Assembly (NCBI GenBank): GCA_963618055.1
Contig: CAVERI010000024.1
Span: 1-35,678, forward strand
DNA length: 35,678 bases
Direction: 5' to 3'
Source: SFHK01 sp963618055
GTDB taxonomy: Bacteria; Bacillota; Clostridia; Christensenellales; Aristaeellaceae
The notes beneath the pieces are model-generated. The model saw nothing but the letters and a program-made list of their open reading frames with translations, was not told where the DNA came from and ran no database searches. Of the stretch, positions 23,954 through 30,118 are shown in pieces. The position numbers were made by a program, and so were the translations under genes. Each line of letters begins with the position of its first letter. Position 1 is the first letter of the stretch.

Positions 23954-23992
23954 AAAAGCGGAATCGTCGTCTGCCGACGTTTCCGCTTTTTT
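23954..23992 (+). terminator. Rho-independent terminator after efp
   Basis: A 10-bp stem (23954-23963 with 23981-23990) has an inner CGTCG/CGACG repeat and ends in a run of six T's. Confidence 0.88.
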
Positions 23993-24000
23993 CAGAATTC

Positions 24001-24017
24001 GCGTCCCCGCGGGACGC
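24001..24017. promoter_or_regulatory. Compact GC hairpin in the leader of the zinc-ribbon gene
   Basis: A 7-bp perfect stem, GCGTCCC with GGGACGC, with a 3-nt loop. It sits between the efp terminator and the ribosome binding site (24026-24031) of the next gene. It could stabilise the 5' end of an mRNA or be a leftover of the terminator region. Confidence 0.4.
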
Positions 24018-24036
24018 AGGCACAGGGAGGAAAGCC

Positions 24037-24576
24037 ATGCGCGATCTCACACAGAAAATCGGTTATCTGAAGGGTCTGCGCGACAGTCTGGGCGGCGACC
24101 CGAACGAACCGGCCAACCGGCTCACAGGCCTTATGATCGACGTGCTCGACGGCCTGACCGAAACCGTGAACGAGCTGGTTAATGAGCACCAGGAGCTGAA
24201 CGACTACGTCGCCTCCATCGACGATGATCTCGCCGATCTGGAGGCTCGCAATAAGTCCGGCAATTTCCCGGATGGCGATTTCGACGATGAGGAGGACGCG
24301 CCCACATCCCATACCCGTGGACGCCTGCGCGTTCTCAAACCCGACGCCGACGAGGACGAGGAGGAAGACGACGAAGACGGAGAAGCGGACGACGAGGATG
24401 CGGACGACGATTTCGATATCGCCGTCAGCCTTTGCTCCGCCTGTGGGCGCCCATTCGCTTTGAGCGTTTCGGACTTTGCATCTTCTCTCTACGAATGCCC
24501 GCATTGCGGAAAGCACGTACCCTTCAAGCGGATTACCCCGCACATGCTTCCGACAGCGAGGCCCGTCGAAAGCTGA
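24037..24576 (+). CDS. CD1247-type N-terminal domain protein with acidic linker and zinc ribbon
   Basis: A 179-residue cytoplasmic protein. The N-terminal helical part (1-72, MRDLTQKIGYLKGL...) matches the CD1247 N-terminal domain family seen in Clostridia. A very acidic, disordered stretch rich in Asp/Glu (about 80-127) follows, then a four-cysteine zinc ribbon (CSAC at 133-136 and CPHC at 154-157). The function is unknown; the make-up suggests a protein or nucleic-acid binding adaptor. GGGAGG precedes the ATG. It follows efp but after a strong terminator, and a terminator also follows it, so it may have its own promoter, which I could not identify. Confidence 0.8.
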   Translation: MRDLTQKIGYLKGLRDSLGGDPNEPANRLTGLMIDVLDGLTETVNELVNEHQELNDYVASIDDDLADLEARNKSGNFPDGDFDDEEDAPTSHTRGRLRVLKPDADEDEEEDDEDGEADDEDADDDFDIAVSLCSACGRPFALSVSDFASSLYECPHCGKHVPFKRITPHMLPTARPVES

Positions 24577-24596
24577 ACAAGCAATCGCCCCCATCC

Positions 24597-24628
24597 GGCT
24601 CCGCGCCACCCGCGCAGAGCCATTTTTT
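24597..24628 (+). terminator. Rho-independent terminator after the zinc-ribbon gene
   Basis: GGCTC (24597-24601) pairs with GAGCC (24617-24621), with inner CGCG/CGCG pairing, and is followed by ATTTTTT. Confidence 0.75.
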
Positions 24629-24641
24629 GCGCGAATTTCGC

Positions 24642-24670
24642 TTGCTTCTTCGCGCGCGATGTGCTACAAT
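24642..24670 (+). promoter_or_regulatory. Promoter of the TetR-controlled operon
   Basis: -35 TTGCTT (24642-24647), a 17-nt spacer and -10 TACAAT (24665-24670) with an extended TGc. The palindromic operator begins 3 bp downstream, covering the expected start of transcription. Confidence 0.7.
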
Positions 24671-24672
24671 CC

Positions 24673-24694
24673 TTTTATGAACGCGTTCATAAAA
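24673..24694. promoter_or_regulatory. 22-bp perfect palindrome, probable TetR operator
   Basis: TTTTATGAACG followed directly by its reverse complement, with no spacer. It sits between the -10 and the TetR gene's ribosome binding site. The position and the dyad length fit a TetR-family operator, so the regulator at 24718 probably represses its own operon. The ligand is unknown; a product or substrate of the operon is the natural guess. Confidence 0.8.
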
Positions 24695-24717
24695 ACCAAG
24701 CGCGGACAGGAGGACAC

Positions 24718-25227
24718 ATGCCGAAGATTCTCGAAAGCATCCGCGAGCAGCTGCTTGATACGGCGCGCACACAGATTGAGCGAAACGGATACGCCAACAC
24801 CACGATTCGCTCCGTGGCCGCAGAGTGCGGCATTGCGGCCGGCACGGTGTATAACTACTTTCCCTCCAAGGACATGCTGATCGCGACCTGCGTATCCGAG
24901 GACTGGCTGAATTGCCTTGCCTCCATCCGCGCGGGCGAGGATGACGACGCGGAGGCGCGCCTGCGCCGCGTGTACGAAGCGCTGCGCGCGTTTATCGACG
25001 CGCACGCCGCGCTGTTTACCGACCCTGCCGCCGCCAAGCCCTATTATTCCGTGTTCTCGCAGCGCCATGGTCAGCTTCGCGCGCAGCTTGCCGGGCTGCT
25101 TGCGCCCGTCTGCCCGTCCGACGCGGACGCGTTTCTTCCCTCATTCCTCGCGGAGTCCCTGCTCACGTGGACGCTGGAGGGAATGGCGTTTGAGCCCATC
25201 TATCATGTGATTCAAAAGCTGTTATAA
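24718..25227 (+). CDS. TetR/AcrR-family transcriptional regulator
   Basis: A 169-residue protein. The N-terminal DNA-binding domain has the family's helix-turn-helix pattern (about 28-48: TTIRSVAAECGIAAGTVYNYF). The C-terminal part is short for the family (usually 190-210 residues) and should hold the ligand pocket and dimer surface. I chose the ATG at 24718, with AGGAGG 4 nt upstream; an in-frame ATG at 24661 lies over the promoter and operator. It is the first gene of the operon to 29155, with only 24 bp to the next gene and no terminator. Repression of its own operon through the palindrome at 24673-24694 is likely. Confidence 0.9.
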   Translation: MPKILESIREQLLDTARTQIERNGYANTTIRSVAAECGIAAGTVYNYFPSKDMLIATCVSEDWLNCLASIRAGEDDDAEARLRRVYEALRAFIDAHAALFTDPAAAKPYYSVFSQRHGQLRAQLAGLLAPVCPSDADAFLPSFLAESLLTWTLEGMAFEPIYHVIQKLL

Positions 25228-25251
25228 TAGCAAAAAGGAGAGGATTCATTC

Positions 25252-26178
25252 ATGAGCAGCTTTGAAAACCTTCGCATCGTCGACAACTTCTACCAGACGT
25301 CCCTGTTCTTCCCCATGCCGACCGTCATCATCAGCACGCTGTGCGAGGACGGTACGACCACGCTCGGCCCCTACTCGCTGGTGCAGCCCTACTACGTTGC
25401 CGGGAAGGACTACTACGCCATGCTGCTGAGCTGCCGCAATTCCTCGAACACGGCGCAGAATATCCTGCGCAACGGCAAGTGCGCGCTGAACTTCATCGAC
25501 GACGACCCGAAGACCTTCAAGGAAGCCGTCAAGCTCTCGTGGCCCGGCGACAAGCCGTCGGACAAGATGCCCAAGTGCAAATTCCGACTGGAAAAGAGCC
25601 AGATTGAGGAGGAAACCGGCGAGGCGCGGCCGCAGGTGCTGACGGACGCCATTCAGGCAATCGAATGCACGTGGATGCGCGCGCTGGACGGCGCGGACAA
25701 GGATCAGCCCGGCGAGCTGAACGGCTACGAAGGCCCCTATCACGACTTCAACGGCATCACCAGCAAATTCGGCGCGCACTTCATTCTGCGCGTAGACCGC
25801 ATATTGATGAAGAAGAAGTACGCCGACGCCATCATCAACGGCGTGCGCGCGAAGGACTTCCCGCCGCTACCGGTCGATTACGGCTATCGCGATTCCAAGA
25901 ACTTCTGGTTCCACAGGAAGCGCCGGATGCGCGCGGAGCTGCTTCAGGTGCGCAAGGCCACGCTGGAATCCGTGCGCTACGCCGCCGACCGCGCTGACGA
26001 CAAAATCAAGTTCACCGACGACGCGCTGGAAACCATTCTGGGCGTGCCGCGCGTGTTCCTGCCGGTGGTGCTCAGGGGCTGCGTGAGCTGGGCAAAGGAA
26101 AACAACGTGCAGCTGATCACGGCCGAGCATATGAAGATCATCAACGACAAGCGAGCCAAGGAAAAAGCGAAGAAATAA
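25252..26178 (+). CDS. Flavin-reductase-like split-barrel protein with PCP_red-like C-terminal domain
   Basis: A 308-residue protein. Residues 10-190 look like an FMN-binding split barrel of the flavin reductase/flavoredoxin type (MPTVIISTLCEDGTTTLGPYS near the start, LLSCRNSSNTAQNI and NGKCALNFI later). A basic linker (about 215-245) leads to a helical C-terminus (about 253-300, ALETILGVPRVFLPVVLRG ... NNVQLITAEHMKII). That part has the spacing of the PCP_red domain (named from light-independent protochlorophyllide reductase), including the Val-Pro-x-Phe and Ile-Thr-x-Glu marks. The barrel assignment is fairly safe; the PCP_red link is by eye. It probably carries out or supports a flavin-dependent reduction in the cytoplasm. 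GGAGAGG lies 8 nt before the ATG. Confidence 0.75.
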   Translation: MSSFENLRIVDNFYQTSLFFPMPTVIISTLCEDGTTTLGPYSLVQPYYVAGKDYYAMLLSCRNSSNTAQNILRNGKCALNFIDDDPKTFKEAVKLSWPGDKPSDKMPKCKFRLEKSQIEEETGEARPQVLTDAIQAIECTWMRALDGADKDQPGELNGYEGPYHDFNGITSKFGAHFILRVDRILMKKKYADAIINGVRAKDFPPLPVDYGYRDSKNFWFHRKRRMRAELLQVRKATLESVRYAADRADDKIKFTDDALETILGVPRVFLPVVLRGCVSWAKENNVQLITAEHMKIINDKRAKEKAKK

Positions 26179-26191
26179 GGAGGGAATCTTC

Positions 26192-27058
26192 ATGAAAGTC
26201 GTTCTTGCCGGTGCGTTCGGGAATCTGGGCGCGGAAATTCTCACCTGCCTGTGCCGGGCGGGTCACGAGGTCGTCGCCGCCGATCTGAAGGAGCGTGCGA
26301 TTCCGGGAACCGAAGGTAAATATACATTCGTGTCCATCGACGCAACCAGCCCTGCCACGCTGAAGGGTCTGTGCGACGGCGCGAGCGTCGTGATTACCAC
26401 GATGGGTCTGACCGGCGCGTCCACCCGCTTCACCTCCTACGACATCGATTACAAGGGCAACATGAACCTGTACGCCGAGGCGAAGCGCGCGGGCGTGAAG
26501 AAATTCAACTATATCTCCGTCATTTCCTGCGACCAGCCGGGCGCGGAAAAGGTGCCGATGCTGCACGCCAAGTACATGGTGGAGCAGGAAATCAAAAAGC
26601 AGGCCATGGACTGGGTCATCTACCGCCCGACCGGCTACTTCTACGACATTGCCAAGGTATTCAAGCCCTATGTGGACAAGGGCGAGATGCAGCTTCTGAA
26701 GAACTACGGCGGCGTAAAGGCCAACGTGGTGGACTGCCCGGACTTCGCCGCCTTCATCGTCGAGCACATGAACGACACGAACGTTACCTACAACATTGGC
26801 GGCAAGGAAACCTATACCTATGAAGAGATGGCGAGGATGTGCTTTGACGCCGCCGGAAAGCCCTGCAAGATCAAGTGGGCGCCCATCTGGCTGTTCGGCA
26901 TTCTGGCGAACCTTCCGAAGATTAAAAAGGCCGGCAAGCACGACATCATCCTCTTCTCCCGCTGGACGCTGAGCCACGACCTCGTGGGCGACACCAAAAT
27001 CGGCGAAAAGAGCTTTGCCGCGTATCTGAAAAGCTATTTCGGCAGGGAGGGAAGGTAA
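26192..27058 (+). CDS. NmrA/BciA-like NAD(P)-binding reductase
   Basis: A 288-residue atypical short-chain dehydrogenase. The dinucleotide site is VVLAGAFGNLG (G7, G10, G13). The features KYMVEQEIK and VIYRPTGYFYDI (about 130-155) are typical of the NmrA-like group, in which the classical Tyr-x-x-x-Lys pair is often absent. The RPT-aromatic-F segment and the later VVDCPDFAAFIVEHM resemble the divinyl-chlorophyllide 8-vinyl reductase (BciA/DVR) branch, though similar segments occur in other NmrA members. The likely role is a hydride transfer to a small hydrophobic substrate. GGAGGG precedes the ATG and the stop abuts the next start (TAA then ATG), so it is part of the operon. Confidence 0.8.
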   Translation: MKVVLAGAFGNLGAEILTCLCRAGHEVVAADLKERAIPGTEGKYTFVSIDATSPATLKGLCDGASVVITTMGLTGASTRFTSYDIDYKGNMNLYAEAKRAGVKKFNYISVISCDQPGAEKVPMLHAKYMVEQEIKKQAMDWVIYRPTGYFYDIAKVFKPYVDKGEMQLLKNYGGVKANVVDCPDFAAFIVEHMNDTNVTYNIGGKETYTYEEMARMCFDAAGKPCKIKWAPIWLFGILANLPKIKKAGKHDIILFSRWTLSHDLVGDTKIGEKSFAAYLKSYFGREGR

Positions 27059-27874
27059 ATGTACTGGGGACTTCTCGGCATCCTGTATCTCGTCTGTGCC
27101 GCGCTGTGCGCCGTGGGCTTTTACAAGTTTGTGTATTTTCTCTCCGTTGGCTACGGTCTGGCCGTCGCGGGCGGCAGCCTCGCGGTGCTGATTCTGTATC
27201 TGGCCGCGCCCACGGCCACGCCTCTGTGGCTTGTGCTGGTTCAGGCGCTTCTGTTCGTTGCCTACGGCGCGCGGCTTTCCGGCTTCCTGCTGGCGCGCGA
27301 ATACAAAAACGCTTCCTTCCGCAAAACGAACGTGGCCAAGGCTTCCCTCGCGAAGAACGATGAAAAGAAGATGCCCGTGTTCGTGATGGCCGTGATCTGG
27401 ATCACCGTGGCCGCGCTGTATGTGGCGCAGCTCAGTCCCATGCTGTTCCGCTGGAAGAATGGCTCCACGGACTGGGTGGTTCCGGTGCTCGGCTTCGCGG
27501 TGTCCATCGGCGGGCTTCTGCTGGAATCCGCCGCGGACAGGCAGAAGGGCGCACAGAAAAAGCTGCGTCCCGACATGGTCGCCACGCAGGGGCTGTACCG
27601 CGTCGTTCGCTGCCCGAACTACCTCGGCGAAATCATCTTCTGGGTGGGCGTATTCCTCTCCGGCCTTACGACCTATTGCGGCGCGGGACAGTGGATTACC
27701 GCCGTCGCGGCGCTCATCTGCATCGTGTACATCATGTTCAACGGCGCGCAGCGCATGGAAAAGCGCCAGATGAAGCAATATGGCGACAAGCCCGAATATC
27801 AGACCTACGCCGACCACACGCCCATCCTGCTGCCCTTCGTGCCGATTTACCACCTGAACGGAAAGAAAGGATAA
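27059..27874 (+). CDS. DUF1295 membrane enzyme (steroid 5-alpha-reductase/ICMT-like fold)
   Basis: A 271-residue protein with about six membrane segments (3-25, 33-50, 57-75, 107-127, 140-157, 190-225). The DUF1295 signature is clear: LLLESAADRQK (153-163), GLYRVVRCPNYLGE (178-191), and a C-terminal EKRQMKQYGDKPEYQTY. In the wider superfamily this region binds NADPH (steroid reductases) or S-adenosylmethionine (isoprenylcysteine methyltransferases), so either a reduction or a methylation of a lipid-soluble substrate is possible. Its start follows directly on the previous stop. The position in the operon suggests it acts on the same substrate at the membrane. Confidence 0.85.
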   Translation: MYWGLLGILYLVCAALCAVGFYKFVYFLSVGYGLAVAGGSLAVLILYLAAPTATPLWLVLVQALLFVAYGARLSGFLLAREYKNASFRKTNVAKASLAKNDEKKMPVFVMAVIWITVAALYVAQLSPMLFRWKNGSTDWVVPVLGFAVSIGGLLLESAADRQKGAQKKLRPDMVATQGLYRVVRCPNYLGEIIFWVGVFLSGLTTYCGAGQWITAVAALICIVYIMFNGAQRMEKRQMKQYGDKPEYQTYADHTPILLPFVPIYHLNGKKG

Positions 27875-27878
27875 CGCC

Positions 27879-28514
27879 ATGAAAGAGTATTCCGTGGCCA
27901 TGGCGCTGGTGGACTTCGTTCCGGTTCTCCTGTTCACCCTTGCCGGCGTGGTGCTCATGCGCGACCTGTACAACAAAATGAGCAAGGGCGCGTTCGCGCT
28001 CTTCTCCGCCGGACTTATCGACGTGACCTTCGCCGGCGCGCTGAAGGCCGTCTATAAGCTTCTCTACGCGGCGGGCGTGTGCGAATTTCCCGCGCTGAAC
28101 GACGTGTTCTTCCCCGCGCAGTCCATCGGCTTCCTGCTGGCCGGGCTCGGCATTCTGGCAATGCTGCTTCACCGGCAGGGCAAGGGCGCGGTCTGCGCCG
28201 CCGTGCCGCCGGTCTTCAAGGGCACCTTCCTGTTCGTCGGGCTGATGGTCGTCGGACTCGGCATGCTGGATATCGCGCTCTGCGTTCTCGCCAAGAGGCT
28301 GAAAAAGCCCGTGCTGATTGCACTGTTCACGCTTTCCTTCGTGTGCTCGCTCGCCATGGGCTACCTGTCCTCCCGCGATTTCGCGCAGGCCTCCATGAAC
28401 TGGATTGCCGAGGGCGTGAACATCGTCGGGCAGGGCGCGCTGCTCGCCGGCGCGCTGCTGGCGCATGCGCACGGCTTGGCCGCGCTCGCGCTCGAAAAGG
28501 AGGACGCTGCATGA
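27879..28514 (+). CDS. Unknown polytopic membrane protein of the TetR operon
   Basis: A 211-residue protein with about six hydrophobic segments (9-28, 37-55, 75-93, 105-133, 138-156, 172-195). No recognised family motif. Small charged loops (RDLYNKMSKG, LLHRQGKG, AKRLKKP) lie between helices and suggest an inside-positive topology. It may transport or hold the substrate of the operon's enzymes, or anchor them; this is inference from position only. AAAGGA lies before the ATG, and the 3' end overlaps the next gene by 4 bp (ATGA), so the two are translationally coupled. Confidence 0.75.
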   Translation: MKEYSVAMALVDFVPVLLFTLAGVVLMRDLYNKMSKGAFALFSAGLIDVTFAGALKAVYKLLYAAGVCEFPALNDVFFPAQSIGFLLAGLGILAMLLHRQGKGAVCAAVPPVFKGTFLFVGLMVVGLGMLDIALCVLAKRLKKPVLIALFTLSFVCSLAMGYLSSRDFAQASMNWIAEGVNIVGQGALLAGALLAHAHGLAALALEKEDAA

Positions 28515-29155
28515 CGGACAAGCTGCTTTCCCTCATCGGAGCGCTCTATCCGCTGCGCGCGCTGGACGCGGGCGAATTTGCGCGCTTAAAGGTGCACGGC
28601 CTGCGCTTCACCATCGAGGCCTACGAAGCCGACGGGCTTGGCCACGTCTCTGTCATGCGCGCGGGCGGCATGCTTGGGCTGATGAAAATGGATACGCTGA
28701 TCGTCAATCCCACGCGGCGCGACCTGCCCCTGTATTCCTATGACCGCATTCACGCCATGGGGAACGACACGCTGATCATCGAGCTGTACGACACGACGCT
28801 TGAAGCCTTTTCCTGCGAAGCGCTGAACCGCCTTCAGGCCGAGACGCGCGGCCTGCCCGACCGCGATCCCGGCACGCACTGGTATGACGGCATCCGCCTG
28901 CCGCAAAGCCTTTCCAAGAAGGGAAAGCGCGCCCAATCGCCCGCCTTTGACCGCCTCGCGGCGGACTTTCTGACGGCTTGGCTTCACGCGGAATGCCCGC
29001 CAACGGGAGATTTCGCCGCGAAGCGCGAAAAGACCGCCGCCTATGTAAACGGCCTGCTCGCACAGGGCGGCCCATCGACCGACGTTTTCCGAAAGGCGCT
29101 CGGCACGGAACGCACGGCGGCGCTGTTCCGAAACGTGCTGTTCGGAATCTCGTAA
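28511..29155 (+). CDS. Ferredoxin-dependent bilin reductase-like protein (putative)
   Basis: A 214-residue soluble protein. Motifs match, by eye, the bilin reductase (PcyA/HY2) family in order: NPTRRDLPLYSYDRI (66-80), where D78 would align with the catalytic Asp105 of PcyA; a following strand TLIIELYDTTL; and a C-terminal KREKTAAYV ... FRKALGTERTAALFRNVLF (about 171-211), close to the family's KT...vL.kafG.e.ae.y...vLFd ending. Family members reduce linear tetrapyrroles with electrons from ferredoxin and need no flavin or metal. It is slightly short for the family (about 240-250). The start at 28511 overlaps the previous stop (ATGA). No heme oxygenase is in the window, so the substrate would be supplied from elsewhere. 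The alternative is a novel family of unknown role. Confidence 0.6.
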   Translation: MTDKLLSLIGALYPLRALDAGEFARLKVHGLRFTIEAYEADGLGHVSVMRAGGMLGLMKMDTLIVNPTRRDLPLYSYDRIHAMGNDTLIIELYDTTLEAFSCEALNRLQAETRGLPDRDPGTHWYDGIRLPQSLSKKGKRAQSPAFDRLAADFLTAWLHAECPPTGDFAAKREKTAAYVNGLLAQGGPSTDVFRKALGTERTAALFRNVLFGIS

Positions 29156-29175
29156 GCGTCTTTCCCATCAAAATC

Positions 29176-29217
29176 ACCCGCGGAGAGCCCAGCTTTCGGT
29201 TCTCCGCGGGTAATTTT
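29176..29217. terminator. Bidirectional terminator between convergent genes
   Basis: An 11-bp perfect stem (29176-29186 with 29201-29211), extendable by a few pairs, is followed on the plus strand by TAATTTTT. On the minus strand it is followed by a weaker GATTTTG. It separates the TetR operon from the convergent DUF4886 gene. Confidence 0.85.
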
Positions 29218-29239
29218 TCGTTTTGCCGCAGGTCGATTT

Positions 29240-30046
29240 TCAGCGGTTCTCCGCCACCGCCGCGTGCGCGGCGCTTCGGATAAGCGCAAGCTGCTCCTGC
29301 GTGGGCATCGTGGACGGAACGGGAACGAACGTCCTTTCGCCCGTCGCCGGGTTCTTGCCCGTGTACTCATACAGCGCGGGCACGAAACGGTTTTCGCGCG
29401 CGTCGCGCCCCGTGAAAAACTCATACCACGTCAGCCCCGCCAGCAGCCGCCCGGCATACAGCGACAGGTGGAAGCCGTCGCGCGTCAGCGGCACGCCGCC
29501 GCGCTCGGGATCGAACGCCGCGTTTTCGCGCGCAATGCGAACCGCCTCGCCCACCGGGATGATTCGCGCGCCGATCGCCTTCGCGGCCTTCCGATAGGCC
29601 TCGCTCAGGCAGGCGTGCATTTGAAATCGGCTGCCGCCGTAATTTTCAAAGGCCGGATGCGTGCTGTTATACTCATAAGCCCATGTTTCGTTCACCACGA
29701 TTTCCGCCGACGGCGCGAGCGCGCGGGCGTAATCCGCTAACTCCTCGATGAACGGGAAATACGTTTCGGGCTGACCGCTGAAATGGCTGGCCTGCTGCAC
29801 GGTCACATAATCCCATTTCTCATCCATCAGCGCCGTGCGCACCGACGCGCGGCCGATGTTTTCGTTGTTCACGAAATAATCATACGCCGCTTCCCCGCTC
29901 CGCACGTTTTCCATGTGCCGCTCCAACGAGCAGCCGCCGATGTACAGGTTGCCCAGCTCGAACGTCTCCCCGCCCGCGGCGGCCACCTTGCGCGCCCATT
30001 CCTGCGAATCCACAGAGAAGCTGTTTCCGATTGATAAAATTTTCAT
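29240..30046 (-). CDS. DUF4886-type SGNH-hydrolase-like protein
   Basis: A 268-residue protein opening with MKILSIGNSFSVD, the block-I nucleophile region (Ser9) of SGNH hydrolases in its DUF4886 form, followed by VTVQQASHFSG (block III-like) and a C-terminal TRDGFHLS (block V-like, with Asp and His). No signal peptide is seen. The family is thought to include esterases acting on acylated carbohydrates, but the substrate here is unknown. The start at 30046 has GAGGG 6 nt upstream; the frame is open 10 codons further but without this site. It is divergent from the CCA-adding enzyme gene. Confidence 0.85.
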   Translation of the reverse strand: MKILSIGNSFSVDSQEWARKVAAAGGETFELGNLYIGGCSLERHMENVRSGEAAYDYFVNNENIGRASVRTALMDEKWDYVTVQQASHFSGQPETYFPFIEELADYARALAPSAEIVVNETWAYEYNSTHPAFENYGGSRFQMHACLSEAYRKAAKAIGARIIPVGEAVRIARENAAFDPERGGVPLTRDGFHLSLYAGRLLAGLTWYEFFTGRDARENRFVPALYEYTGKNPATGERTFVPVPSTMPTQEQLALIRSAAHAAVAENR

Positions 30047-30059
30047 AAGCCACCCTCTC

Positions 30060-30088
30060 TTGACAAAAAAGCTCATCGTCCGTATGAT
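30060..30088 (+). promoter_or_regulatory. Strong promoter for the CCA-adding enzyme gene
   Basis: A perfect -35 TTGACA (30060-30065), a 17-nt spacer and -10 TATGAT (30083-30088). It lies 30 bp before the ATG at 30119. It lacks the extended TG found in most other promoters here. Confidence 0.8.
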
Positions 30089-30105
30089 GGTATCAAATGG
30101 ATACC
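30089..30105. promoter_or_regulatory. Inverted repeat at the transcription start of the CCA gene
   Basis: GGTATC, 5 nt, GATACC, directly after the -10 box. It could be a small operator or a leader hairpin; nothing else supports either. Confidence 0.35.
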
Positions 30106-30118
30106 GGGAGGTACTTTA

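Noticed and set aside
26141..27985. A 614-codon open frame on the minus strand
   Set aside because: It is antisense to the NmrA-like and DUF1295 genes and has the His/Gln/Arg-rich composition of a shadow frame.
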